A DNA stretch of 64,000 nt from JAGOEY01 sp017997515 (GTDB taxonomy: Bacteria; Pseudomonadota; Gammaproteobacteria; Burkholderiales; Burkholderiaceae_C). The position numbers were made by a program, and so were the translations under genes. How positions within the stretch are numbered: position 1 is the stretch's first letter; the number at the start of each line of letters is the position of its first letter. Shown here in pieces: positions 8,246 through 16,589 of the stretch. The notes under the pieces were generated by a model. The model had not been told where the DNA came from. It saw nothing but the letters and a program-made list of their open reading frames with translations, and made no database searches. The stretch is taken from contig CP111109.1 in the NCBI GenBank assembly GCA_026314275.1, positions 1,984,001 to 2,048,000 of the forward strand, read 5' to 3'.

Positions 8246-9163
8246 TCAGCCCAGCAGCTTTTGTGCGTCCGCCCCCTGCGGCAGCTTGAAGGTCGCCACC
8301 GCCTGGGCCAGATCATGGGCCTGCTGCTGCAGCGATTGCGCGGCGGCCGTGGCCTGTTCGACCAGGGCGGCATTTTGCTGCACCGTGGCCGTGAGTTCTT
8401 CCATGGCGGCCACGGTTTCCTCCAGCGAGCTGGCCTGGCCCTCGGTGCGCCCCGACAGATCCTGGTTGCCGGTGGCAATCTCGCTCATGGCCAGGCGCAC
8501 GGACTCGGACGCCTCGCGGATGCGCAGCAGCACGGCGGCGATCTTGTCGGCGAAATGGTTGAAGCCCTGCGCGATCTGCGCCAGCTCGTCGTGCCCCGTG
8601 GCGTCCAGGCGGCGCGTCAGGTCGCCGTCGCCCGACGCGATGTCTTGCAAGGCATTGCGCACGAAATCGATGCGGCGCAGTTGCTGCGTCAGCGCCTGCA
8701 GTTGCGCTAGGTTCAGAGTGGGCGAGACGCTGGACACCGGCTTGAGCACCCGTTCTGCCTCCGGATGGGCAATCAGCAGGCCTTCGGCATCGACCAAAAA
8801 GACAAAGCTGCTCGCTACAGGGCGAATGGCCGCAACCGTTTTGGCGATGCTGGCCAGCCGCATTTCGGTGCCGAAAGCGCCGATGCGGTTGCCCTGGGGG
8901 CCGGCCGGCTCGACAAAGCTGATGGTCAGTTCGCCGGTGCTGGCGGCGGCGATGTGCATCGAGGAAGTGATGCGCTGCTTTTCGCGCACCCAGCTGCCCA
9001 CTTGGGTGGCATAAATCTGGGTGAGTTGGCCGATGCGCGCATCGACCGAGGCCAGCGTGTCTTTGCGTACCGTGAAAAATGTCGTGGCCGAGAGCACGAG
9101 CAAAGAGGCCAGCGTGATGCCGACGCAGATCACAATCAGGCGAGCGCGGAGAGTTTGTAGCAA
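8246..9163 (-). CDS. methyl-accepting chemotaxis protein with internal deletions
   Basis: Chemoreceptor-like protein of 305 residues. The TTG start at 9163 is chosen because AAAGGA lies six bases upstream; it yields MLQTLRARLIVICVG. One transmembrane helix lies at residues 7-30. A half Cache-like sensor (VFLVDAEGLLIAHP) covers about 40-150. No second membrane helix is visible before the HAMP-like segment (170-205; DIASGDGDLTRRL). The signalling domain starts normally (SSLEETVAAMEELTATV, to residue 261) and jumps at once to the usual C-terminal end QQNAALVEQA. The hairpin tip that binds CheA and CheW is therefore absent. The frame is intact, but normal signalling is unlikely. Confidence 0.75.
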   Translation of the reverse strand: MLQTLRARLIVICVGITLASLLVLSATTFFTVRKDTLASVDARIGQLTQIYATQVGSWVREKQRITSSMHIAAASTGELTISFVEPAGPQGNRIGAFGTEMRLASIAKTVAAIRPVASSFVFLVDAEGLLIAHPEAERVLKPVSSVSPTLNLAQLQALTQQLRRIDFVRNALQDIASGDGDLTRRLDATGHDELAQIAQGFNHFADKIAAVLLRIREASESVRLAMSEIATGNQDLSGRTEGQASSLEETVAAMEELTATVQQNAALVEQATAAAQSLQQQAHDLAQAVATFKLPQGADAQKLLG

Positions 9164-9358
9164 GAGAAGTCCTTTACCATGGGGTCGCAAGGCGCACAAG
9201 GCGGTGGCACTTGCCAGGCCCGAAGCAGCGGGAATCGCACTGCCGCCGCGCGGCGTACTCCCAGTGGGAGAGTCATCGGCAAATGGCAAGCGAGCTAAAA
9301 AAATCTGCGTGCCTTGGCCCAGGCGCTTACCCCTCTGGGGTTTTTTCGACATGAATCC

Positions 9359-10675
9359 ATGAACCAACTACAACTTTTTTTGCCCTGCGCCGCCGGCGTC
9401 GAGGGCTTTCTGGCCGAAGAAGTCCACGGCCTCACCGGCCTGATGGGCCAGGATCTGCAGACCTTGCGCGGCGGGGTGCTGGTGCGGGCCTCCTGGCGCG
9501 ACGCGCTGCGGCTCAACCTGCACAGCCGCTTGGCCCAGCGTGTGCTGGTGCAACTCTCGTTCACCAACTACCGCAGCGAAAAAGACCTGTACGAGGCCGC
9601 CAGCGCCGTGGCCTGGGAAATCTGGTTCACCACGAAGCAGACCTTCAAGATCGAAGTGACCGCCCAGCACAGTCCGCTGACCAGCCTGAACTTTGCCGCG
9701 CTCAAGATCAAGGACGCGGTGGCCGACCGCTTCCGCAACAAACGCGGTGAACGCCCCAGCGTCGACACCCAGTGGCCCGACGTGCGTATTTACGCCCACC
9801 TGACCACCGACACCGCCACGCTCTACATCGACACCTCGGGTGAACCGCTGTTCAAACGCGGCTGGCGCGAAGACAAGGGCGACGCTCCGCTGAAGGAAAC
9901 CCTGGCCGCCGCCATGATTGCCGCCAGCGGCTGGGACCCGCTGGGTGACAGCCCCCTGCCTTTGTACGACCCGTGCTGCGGCAGCGGCACCATTGCCATC
10001 GAGGCGGCGCAAATTGCGTGTGGCATTGCGCCGGGCCTGCTGCGGCGTTTTGGTTTCGAGAAATTGTTGCCCTTCCAGTCGCATGTCTGGTCTGCTATCA
10101 AAAACGAAGCTGAAGGCGCAATCCACGCAAGCGCTGCACCTATATTTGGCAGTGATGTGGCGCACCGGATGGTCGATTTCTCCGAACGCAACGCCCAGCG
10201 CGCCGGGGTGGCCCAGGCCATTGAATTCCGCGGCGGCGATGCGCTGCAGCGTATGCCTCCGGCCGAAGCGGGTGTGATGCTGCTCAACCCGCCGTACGGT
10301 GAACGGATCGCCGCCGCCGGTGTGGCGGGCCGCCCCGCCGTGCAGGCCCGCCTGCGCGGAGGCCGCCCGACTGACCCTGTGCCGTCGCCGTACCACGATC
10401 CTTTTGCAGACGCTGCACCCGCACCCTCCGGCGGGCGCGAGACCGCACACACCGACGACGGCGGCGAGTTCTTCAGCCAGCTGGCCACCCACTGGAAGAA
10501 AAACTACGCCGGCTGGACCGCCTGGATGCTCACCCCCGACCTCAAGCTGCCCGGCAAGATGCGCCTGAAAGAGTCACGCCGCGTGCCGATGTGGAACGGG
10601 CCCATCGAATGCCGCCTGTTCCGATTCGATATGGTGCGCGGTTCAGCCCGTGACAAACCCGCAGATCCGTCGTGA
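9359..10675 (+). CDS. THUMP domain class I SAM-dependent RNA methyltransferase (RlmL/YpsC-like)
   Basis: Predicted rRNA guanine-N2 methyltransferase of 438 residues. The N-terminal ferredoxin-like and THUMP region covers about 1-165. The Rossmann methyltransferase has motif I DPCCGSGTIAIEAA (near 204) and the catalytic motif LLNPPYGER (near 310). Only the RlmL half is present, not the RlmK fusion. Two oddities appear. Residues 246-264 are encoded by a family B palindromic repeat (10094-10150). A Pro/Gly/Arg-rich linker of about 45 residues follows NPPYGERI. The PIN gene overlaps its stop by four bases. Confidence 0.85.
   Translation: MNQLQLFLPCAAGVEGFLAEEVHGLTGLMGQDLQTLRGGVLVRASWRDALRLNLHSRLAQRVLVQLSFTNYRSEKDLYEAASAVAWEIWFTTKQTFKIEVTAQHSPLTSLNFAALKIKDAVADRFRNKRGERPSVDTQWPDVRIYAHLTTDTATLYIDTSGEPLFKRGWREDKGDAPLKETLAAAMIAASGWDPLGDSPLPLYDPCCGSGTIAIEAAQIACGIAPGLLRRFGFEKLLPFQSHVWSAIKNEAEGAIHASAAPIFGSDVAHRMVDFSERNAQRAGVAQAIEFRGGDALQRMPPAEAGVMLLNPPYGERIAAAGVAGRPAVQARLRGGRPTDPVPSPYHDPFADAAPAPSGGRETAHTDDGGEFFSQLATHWKKNYAGWTAWMLTPDLKLPGKMRLKESRRVPMWNGPIECRLFRFDMVRGSARDKPADPS
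10094..10150. repeat. palindromic repeat family B, copy 1 (inside a coding sequence)
   Basis: B1 reads GCTATCAAAAACGAAGCTG, then GGCGC, a spacer, CAAGCGCT and CTATATTTGG. This matches the opposite-strand reading of the intergenic copy at 14737. It is in frame in the methyltransferase and encodes AIKNEAEGAIHASAAPIFGS, between the normal segments SHVW and SDVAHRM. Confidence 0.75.
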
Positions 10676-11103
10676 CGGCGGCTGGCGCGTCTGTCGAGCC
10701 CATCGTTATCGACACCAACATCATTCTTGACCTGTTTGTGTTCGGCGACCCGATGGCCGCGCCCCTGCGCCAACAGCTGGACGCTGGCACGCTGGGCTGG
10801 GTCGCCACCCAGCCCATGCGCGACGAGCTGGAGCGGGTGCTGGCCTACCCGCAAATCGTGCCGCGTATGGACTTTTACGGCTGCAGTGCGGCCGAGGTGC
10901 TGGGCCACTTCGACCGGCTGGTGCGGTTGGTCGAAGTGGCCGCCAAAACCACAGCCACCTGCAAAGACGCCGACGACCAGAAGTTCATCGACCTGGCCGT
11001 GGCCCACGGTGCGCGCCTGCTGAGCAAGGACCGGGCGGTGCTTTGTATGAAAAAAGGCTTCTGGCGTTGGGTGTGCTTGCGGGTGCAGCTATTGAATAAA
11101 TAG
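10672..11103 (+). CDS. PIN domain protein (putative toxin component, COG1569 type)
   Basis: Predicted metal-dependent ribonuclease of 143 residues. Acidic residues of the PIN active site are visible in VIDTNIILDLF (near residue 13) and CKDADDQKFIDLA (near residue 102), followed by LLSKDRAVL. The GTG start overlaps the stop of the RNA methyltransferase (GTGA), so the two are translationally coupled. No antitoxin gene is adjacent. The last 17 residues are encoded by a family B repeat, which also supplies the stop codon. A role in RNA maintenance with the methyltransferase is as plausible as a toxin role. Confidence 0.75.
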   Translation: MTAAGASVEPIVIDTNIILDLFVFGDPMAAPLRQQLDAGTLGWVATQPMRDELERVLAYPQIVPRMDFYGCSAAEVLGHFDRLVRLVEVAAKTTATCKDADDQKFIDLAVAHGARLLSKDRAVLCMKKGFWRWVCLRVQLLNK

Positions 11104-11104
11104 C
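11050..11104. repeat. palindromic repeat family B, copy 2 (3' end of the PIN gene)
   Basis: B2 runs AAAAAGGCTTCTGGCG, a spacer, then TTGCGGGTGCAGCTATTGAA, and matches the other B copies. It provides the last 17 codons and the TAG stop of the PIN gene. Its palindrome may also separate it from the convergent kinase-fold gene. Confidence 0.7.
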
Positions 11105-11124
11105 AAATGGGTGCCAGCGGGGCC

Positions 11125-11979
11125 TCAGCCCGTGGTGGCCATCAACGCATAGGCCATGCGTGCGCGCTGCAGGTCGCGGCCCAGCGTGCGCTGGGTGGGC
11201 AGGTGGCGCATCCAGCGCATGCGGCGCAGGCTGGTCTGCAGCAGCAACCGCATGGCGGGCGGGCGTTGTGCAGTCCACGTGGCCCACGCATGGTTTGCCG
11301 CCTGCAGGGCCCCGGTGTCTTCGAGGTACAGCGCCGTGGAGTGGGCGTAACACAGCAGGTCGCGCAGCTGGCATTGCGCCAGCGGCAGCGCCGCCGCAGG
11401 GTCGTCCTCGAAGTCGATGTAGCCCACCACCCCGTCCGGACAGCGCACCAGGTTGCGTGCAAAGGCCTGGCTCAGGCACGCGCCTTTGTCATGCACCAGG
11501 CCAATCGCGTCCAGCCCCTGTTGCCACAGCGGCAGCACCGTGTGCGGGGTGTCGATGGCCGCGTGGTGCATTTCGTCGGCCAGTGATTTGGTCGGCGCGC
11601 CGGTGCGGCCCAGATGGCGGATCAGCAGGCCGCCGTCTGCCACGGCCAGCACCGGCGGTACACGCAGGCCCAGGCTGTGTAACTCGGCCAGCCGCCGTGC
11701 TTCCGTCTGGATGGCGACCGTGCCGCCCGGGTTGGGCACGGGGCGTAATGCCTCCAGCCGCACCAGGCCTGCCAGCGCACCCAGCACGGCGTAAGGCCAG
11801 CGTGCATTCAGCGGCCCGGCCTTTTTGAGCCACACCTGTTCGGGTGGGGTGGTGCCGTCCGGTGTGGTCAGAACGTACGCCGCCAGGCTGTGCGCCTGGG
11901 TGGCCAAGGTGCTGCGCAAAAACGCGGCGTAGTCCACGCCGTGGGGGCCCCGGGGGACGGTGAGGGTGGTCGGGTCCAT
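11125..11979 (-). CDS. protein kinase-fold phosphotransferase, unassigned
   Basis: A 284-residue protein starting MDPTTLTVPRGP. Elements of a kinase-like fold can be seen: a lysine in VWLKKAG, a glutamate in QTEARRLAELHSLG, a catalytic-loop-like segment SQAFARNLV and a metal-binding segment GYIDFEDDP. This resembles bacterial LPS-kinase or aminoglycoside-phosphotransferase folds. Substrate is unknown. The ATG overlaps the stop of the upstream FMN-binding glutamate synthase-like gene by one base (TGATG), so the two form an operon. Confidence 0.55.
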   Translation of the reverse strand: MDPTTLTVPRGPHGVDYAAFLRSTLATQAHSLAAYVLTTPDGTTPPEQVWLKKAGPLNARWPYAVLGALAGLVRLEALRPVPNPGGTVAIQTEARRLAELHSLGLRVPPVLAVADGGLLIRHLGRTGAPTKSLADEMHHAAIDTPHTVLPLWQQGLDAIGLVHDKGACLSQAFARNLVRCPDGVVGYIDFEDDPAAALPLAQCQLRDLLCYAHSTALYLEDTGALQAANHAWATWTAQRPPAMRLLLQTSLRRMRWMRHLPTQRTLGRDLQRARMAYALMATTG

Positions 11980-13778
11980 CAGGCTGCAGGCTCCGTGACT
12001 TTGGCGGCTGCCAGTTCGCTGGCCACTTCCAGGGGCGACTCCAGCCCGGGCGACACAACGTCTGTCGTGGCCCGTGCCGCTTTGGGCCGCGACGCCGATG
12101 GCATGGTGCTGCCGGCCAGCTCCATGCCGGAGGTGAGCGCGCGAAAGCTGTGGGCGCTGGCCAGTGGCCAGTACAGGCGAAACACTTTGTGCTGGCCGTC
12201 CAGCGGCCCGAGCAGTGCGTTGTCTTCCACCCGCATGATCAGGTTGGACAGCAGCCGCACCTCGGTGTCGGTGATACGCCGCACGATGTGGTGTGCGGTG
12301 ATCTCCTGCGGGTGCTCCAGCCCGGCGGCCTGCACCAGCTCTTGCAGCGCATGCAGCGTGCTGCGGTGGAACTGGGCCACGCGCGTGGCCTTGTCGGGCA
12401 CCACCAGCGCCTGCTGGCGCAGCGGGTCCTGGGTGGTCACGCCGGTGGGGCAGTGGCCGGTGTGGCAGGTTTGTGCCTGCAGGCAACCCAGCGCCATCAT
12501 GAAGCCGCGCGCCGAGTTGCACCAATCGGCCCCCAGCGCCACCATACGCGCCACGTCAAAAGCCGAGATCACCTTGCCCGCGCAGCCAATCCGCACGCGG
12601 CTGCGCAGGCCCACCCCCTTGAGGGTGTTGTGCACCAGCAGCAGGCCTTCTTGCAGCGGCGCACCCACGTGGTCGCTGAACTCGACCGGTGCTGCCCCCG
12701 TGCCGCCCTCGGCCCCGTCCACCACGATGAAGTCAGGGGTGATGCCGGTTTCCAGCATGGCCTTGACGATGGCAAACCACTCCCACGGGTGGCCAATACA
12801 AAACTTGAAGCCCGTGGGTTTGCCACCCGACAAAGTGCGCAGCCGGGCGATGAAATGCAGCATCTCCACGGGGGTGGAAAACGCACTGTGCTGCGACGGT
12901 GAAACGCAGTCAAAACCCACCGGCACTCCGCGTGCCGCTGCAATCTCGGGCGTGACCTTGGGGCCAGGCAACACACCACCATGGCCCGGCTTGGCGCCCT
13001 GGCTCAGCTTCAGCTCAATCATCTTCACCTGCGGGTCCAGCGCATTGGCCTGGAAACGCTCGGCATTGAAGCTGCCGTCGTCGTTGCGGCAGCCGAAGTA
13101 ACCCGAGCCAATCTCCCAGATCAGATCACCGCCGTGCACCCGGTGGTGCTGCGAGATCGAGCCTTCACCCGTGTCGTGGGCAAAGCCACCCATCTTGGCG
13201 CCCTGGTTCAGCGCCAGCACCGCGTTGGCCGACAGCGCGCCAAAACTCATGGCCGAGATGTTGAACACACTCATGCTGTAGGGCTGGGTGCAGGGCGACG
13301 CCGAGGGCGACGGCTGCTCCGGCGAGCCGCCCACCCAGATACGGAAGTCGTGGGACGCCAGCTTGGTAGGTGCCATGGAATGGTTGATCCACTCGTACCC
13401 TTGCACACCCACATCCAGCTGCGTGCCAAACGGGCGGTTGTCGGGCTCACCCTTGGCGCGCTGGTACACCAGCGAACGCTGCGCCCGCGAGAACGGCGCG
13501 GCTTCGCGGTCACTCTCGATGAAATACTGCCGGATTTCGGGGCGGATGTATTCCAGCGCAAACCGCAGGTGGCCGATGATGGGGTAGTTGCGCAAAATGG
13601 CGTGCCGGTCCTGCCGCAGGTCGTAAATGCCCAGCGCCACCAGGGCTCCCAGCACCAGCAAGGGCAGCCAGCCCACACCCAGGCCCACGATGGCAAAAAT
13701 ACTCAGCAAAAAGCCAAAAACGCAGAGCGCCAGCGACGTGTAGCGCACCGGGTAGAGGGTGTTGAGTTGGCCGAGCAT
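11979..13778 (-). CDS. FMN-binding glutamate synthase family protein (membrane-anchored)
   Basis: A 599-residue protein related to the central FMN domain of glutamate synthase large subunit. Two N-terminal transmembrane helices lie at about residues 13-50. The TIM-barrel FMN domain includes FNISAMSFGALSANAV, GEGSISQHH, KPGHGGVLPG and DGAEGGTGAAP. The iron-sulfur cysteine pattern CLQAQTCHTGHCPTG is present. The glutaminase domain of true GltB is absent, so the amido donor and acceptor are unknown. The C-terminal 45 residues are Ala/Ser-rich. It heads an operon with the kinase-fold gene. Confidence 0.85.
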   Translation of the reverse strand: MLGQLNTLYPVRYTSLALCVFGFLLSIFAIVGLGVGWLPLLVLGALVALGIYDLRQDRHAILRNYPIIGHLRFALEYIRPEIRQYFIESDREAAPFSRAQRSLVYQRAKGEPDNRPFGTQLDVGVQGYEWINHSMAPTKLASHDFRIWVGGSPEQPSPSASPCTQPYSMSVFNISAMSFGALSANAVLALNQGAKMGGFAHDTGEGSISQHHRVHGGDLIWEIGSGYFGCRNDDGSFNAERFQANALDPQVKMIELKLSQGAKPGHGGVLPGPKVTPEIAAARGVPVGFDCVSPSQHSAFSTPVEMLHFIARLRTLSGGKPTGFKFCIGHPWEWFAIVKAMLETGITPDFIVVDGAEGGTGAAPVEFSDHVGAPLQEGLLLVHNTLKGVGLRSRVRIGCAGKVISAFDVARMVALGADWCNSARGFMMALGCLQAQTCHTGHCPTGVTTQDPLRQQALVVPDKATRVAQFHRSTLHALQELVQAAGLEHPQEITAHHIVRRITDTEVRLLSNLIMRVEDNALLGPLDGQHKVFRLYWPLASAHSFRALTSGMELAGSTMPSASRPKAARATTDVVSPGLESPLEVASELAAAKVTEPAA

Positions 13779-13886
13779 GGTGGGGTCTCCCGAATCGTTT
13801 TGTGGGCGTGGCGGACGCTACACTTTGCGCCTACCGCCCTGTGCACGCCATCATAAGCACGCCCGCACCTTGCCCGGATCTACGCC

Positions 13887-14720
13887 ATGAACACCCCCAC
13901 ACCCGCCCCAATGACCGACATGCCTGAGCCCCCCGAGCCACTCGGCCCGGACGACTTCGACGCGATCGACACCATCCTGGACGACCTGCGCACGCGCGAC
14001 GACGAAATCCCGCAGTGGGAGTTCTGCGAAGGTTTTATGGTGGCGCTGATCTGCACGCGCCGCGCTATCCCGCCGCAGGAATACTGGCCGCTGCTGCTGA
14101 GCGACGACGCTTTGCCGCCCGACGCCAATGCCCCCATGCAGGCCCAGACCCTGTTCACCGATGCCATCCAGCAGCAGCGCTTTTTTGACCTGTGGAGCCG
14201 CCGCTGGGACGAGATCGTGGCATCGCTCGACGCCAAGGTTGACGCGCTGGACGACGAGCGCACCTACCAGCCCGAAGTGCTGGACACGCGCGGCGCCATC
14301 GCCGCGCTGCCCGCAGAAGAGCGCGCCGACATGGAAGGGGAAGCCATCCCCTCGTTTGCGCAGATATGGGCGCTGGGCTTCATGTTTGCGGTGGAAAACT
14401 GGCCCGAAGAATGGGCCGCGCCCCGCGACAAAGAAGCGGCCCAGTGGCTCGACGAAGCCCTGCAGTCCATCGTGGCACTGACCGAAGACGACACCGGCAA
14501 GCCCGAAATCTCCATGTTCAGCGAAGACGGCCCGCCCAGCATCAGCCAGGCCCGTGTCGACGCGTTTGGCAGCGCCATCTGGGCCGTGTACGACCTGCGC
14601 CAGCTCTGGCGCAGCCTCGGCCCGCGCGTCGAAACCATTCGCAAAGCCGACGAGCCAGGCCGCAACGACCCGTGCCCGTGTGGCAGCGGCAAAAAATACA
14701 AGAAGTGCCATGGGGCCTGA
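13887..14720 (+). CDS. UPF0149/YecA family protein with SEC-C zinc motif
   Basis: A 277-residue, acidic, mostly helical protein. The UPF0149-like domain covers about residues 20-235 and includes EGFMVALICTRR and WALGFMFAVENWPEEW. The C-terminus is the SEC-C metal-binding motif GRNDPCPCGSGKKYKKCHG, the same module that in SecA binds zinc, SecB and ribosomes. YecA proteins have been linked to SecA/ribosome contacts, but the function of this one is unknown. It is divergent from the glutamate synthase-like operon; 13779-13886 holds a possible -10 TACACT. Confidence 0.82.
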   Translation: MNTPTPAPMTDMPEPPEPLGPDDFDAIDTILDDLRTRDDEIPQWEFCEGFMVALICTRRAIPPQEYWPLLLSDDALPPDANAPMQAQTLFTDAIQQQRFFDLWSRRWDEIVASLDAKVDALDDERTYQPEVLDTRGAIAALPAEERADMEGEAIPSFAQIWALGFMFAVENWPEEWAAPRDKEAAQWLDEALQSIVALTEDDTGKPEISMFSEDGPPSISQARVDAFGSAIWAVYDLRQLWRSLGPRVETIRKADEPGRNDPCPCGSGKKYKKCHGA

Positions 14721-14736
14721 GCCTGTTGTGCAGGGT

Positions 14737-14800
14737 GCTATGTATTTAATAGCTGTTGGCGCTTGATGTCCGGGCGCTAGAGCCTGTTTTTACTTAAAAT
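14737..14800. repeat. palindromic repeat family B, copy 3 (intergenic)
   Basis: B3 reads GCTATGTATTTAATAGCTG, TTGGCGCTTG, GGGCGCTAGAGCC, TTTTTACTTAAAA. It is the cleanest copy of the family, with an inner GGCGCT/GGGCGCT palindrome, and lies just after the SEC-C gene. Confidence 0.8.
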
Positions 14801-14807
14801 CTCTTGT

Positions 14808-14834
14808 CGCGCGCCTTCGGGCGCGTTTTGTTTT
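14808..14834 (+). terminator. rho-independent terminator before the SulP gene
   Basis: The stem CGCGCC/GGCGCG with a TTCG tetraloop is followed by TTTTGTTTT. It terminates transcription from the SEC-C gene; the SulP start codon is only 16 bases downstream. Confidence 0.8.
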
Positions 14835-14850
14835 CTGCAGGGCATGCCGC

Positions 14851-16335
14851 ATGAGCACTCTTTCCTTCACCACCCGCCTGCGCGCCGAATGGGCCCCCAG
14901 CATCCCGCGCGAATTACTGGCCGGGGCGGTGGCCACTTTTGCGCTGATCCCTGAAGTCATCGCGTTTTCATTTGTCGCCGGGGTCGATCCGTCGGTAGGC
15001 CTGTTCGCCTCGTTTGTTATCAGCATCGTCATCGCGTTTGTCGGCGGGCGGCCGGCCATGGTGTCGGCTGCGGCGGGTTCGGTCGCGCTGGTGGCGGCAC
15101 CGCTGGTGCAGTCGCACGGGCTCAGCTACCTGCTGGCGGCGGGGCTGCTGGCAGGGGCTGTGCAGGTGGTGTTCGGGCTGCTGAAGCTGGGTGTGCTGAT
15201 GCGTTTTGTCAGCAGCTCGGTGCGCACCGGGTTTGTGAATGCGCTGGCCATCCTGATCTTTTCGGCGCAGCTGCCCCACCTGCACGGTGCCAGCGCGCTC
15301 ACCTGGGCGATGTTGGCGCTGGGGCTGCTCATCATCTACGGCCTGCCGTGGCTGGGCCAGCGGCTGCAGCTGCGCGCGCTCACCGCCATTCCGTCGCCGC
15401 TGATCTGTGTGGTGGTGCTCACGCTGCTGGCGTCTGGCATGGGGTTACACCTGCCCACCGTAGCCGACTTGGGCCAACTGCCCGACGCGCTGCCGCTGTT
15501 CGGCCTGCCCGAGGTGCCCGCGTCGCTGGACACACTGCGCATCATCCTGCTGCCCGCGCTGGCGATTGCGATGGTGGGGCTGCTCGAATCGGTGCTCACG
15601 GCCGCCGTGGTGGACGAGATGACCGACACCCCCAGCGACAAAAACCGCGAATGTGCGGGCCTCGGCCTGGCCAACATCGCGGCCAGCTGTTTTGGCGGCA
15701 TCGCCGGTTGCGGAATGATCGGCCAGGCCGTCAGCAACGTGAAGTACGGCGGGCGCGGGCGCTTGTCCACCTTGTTCGCGGGCGTGTTTTTGCTGATCCT
15801 GATGGTGGTGCTGAAAGACTGGGTGTCGCGTGTGCCGGTGATTGCGCTGGTGGCCATCATGGTGATGGTGTCGGCCTCCACCTTCGACTGGAAGTCGCTG
15901 GGCGCCGTCGTGCGCCACCCGCGCCTGTCCAGCGCGGTGATGCTGGCCACCGTGGTCATCACCATCGCCACCCACAACCTGGCGGCCGGTGTGGCGGTGG
16001 GGGTGTTGCTGAGCGGGGTGTTTTTTGCGTTCAAGGTGTCGCGCATGCTGGCGGTGCACGCGCAGGACGACGCCGCCACCGGCCTGCGCACCTGGGTGGT
16101 GACGGGCCAGGTGTTCTTTGCCTCGGCCGATGCCTTTATCGACGCGTTTGACATCCTGGGTGCCGAAGGCCGCAACGTGTGTATCGACGTGTCGCGTGCC
16201 CACTTCTGGGACGTGACCGCGGTGGCGGCACTCGACAAGGTGGTGGAGCGGCTGCGGCACCATGGCTGCACCGTGGAAGTGGTGGGCCTGAACGTGGCCA
16301 GTGCGGTGCTGGTGGACCGGCTGGGTGCGGGCTAA
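14851..16335 (+). CDS. SulP family anion transporter
   Basis: Inner-membrane secondary transporter of 494 residues, probably for sulfate, bicarbonate or another anion. The SulP core includes ELLAGAVATFALIPEVIAFS, with a dozen hydrophobic segments through about residue 400. A C-terminal STAS domain includes GQVFFASADAF and NVCIDVSRAHFWDVTAVAALDK. Substrate cannot be assigned from sequence. Only 16 bases separate the ATG from the preceding terminator, so its promoter must lie within or upstream of the repeat/terminator block. Confidence 0.88.
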   Translation: MSTLSFTTRLRAEWAPSIPRELLAGAVATFALIPEVIAFSFVAGVDPSVGLFASFVISIVIAFVGGRPAMVSAAAGSVALVAAPLVQSHGLSYLLAAGLLAGAVQVVFGLLKLGVLMRFVSSSVRTGFVNALAILIFSAQLPHLHGASALTWAMLALGLLIIYGLPWLGQRLQLRALTAIPSPLICVVVLTLLASGMGLHLPTVADLGQLPDALPLFGLPEVPASLDTLRIILLPALAIAMVGLLESVLTAAVVDEMTDTPSDKNRECAGLGLANIAASCFGGIAGCGMIGQAVSNVKYGGRGRLSTLFAGVFLLILMVVLKDWVSRVPVIALVAIMVMVSASTFDWKSLGAVVRHPRLSSAVMLATVVITIATHNLAAGVAVGVLLSGVFFAFKVSRMLAVHAQDDAATGLRTWVVTGQVFFASADAFIDAFDILGAEGRNVCIDVSRAHFWDVTAVAALDKVVERLRHHGCTVEVVGLNVASAVLVDRLGAG

Positions 16336-16398
16336 TTGCTCTTAATAGAGTAGCTGCTTACGCCCATGGGGTGGGCGCTGGAGCCTGGTTTGGTGTGT
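16336..16398. repeat. palindromic repeat family B, copy 4 (intergenic, diverged)
   Basis: B4 starts right after the SulP stop and reads CTTAATAGAGTAGCTGCTTA, then GGGCGCTGGAGCCTGG, as in copies 3 and 5. It directly abuts the inverted-repeat element at 16404. Confidence 0.65.
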
Positions 16399-16403
16399 AT
16401 TTT

Positions 16404-16584
16404 CGTAACTACCCAGGTCGCGGCATGCAGTGCGCTTTTCTTGCTCCCTCTCCCTCTGGGAGAGGGTTGGGGTGAGGGCTCGCAAGCCACAACATACGAC
16501 AGCCCTGTGCACAGGCCGCCAGCCCTCACCCCCGCCCTCTCCCAGAGGGAGAGGGGGTAAAACCAAACCACCTGAGTAGTTACG
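16404..16584. mobile_element. MITE-like element with terminal inverted repeats
   Basis: The left end CGTAACTACCCAGGT and right end ACCTGAGTAGTTACG form a 15-bp terminal inverted repeat with one mismatch. The element is flanked on both sides by TATTTT (16398-16403 and 16585-16590), a likely 6-bp target duplication. The interior holds two long opposed arms, CCCTCTCCCTCTGGGAGAGG and CCTCTCCCAGAGGGAGAGG. No credible gene is inside. The right-hand TATTTT supplies the first base of the stop codon of the neighbouring NTF2-like gene. Confidence 0.75.
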
Positions 16585-16589
16585 TATTT

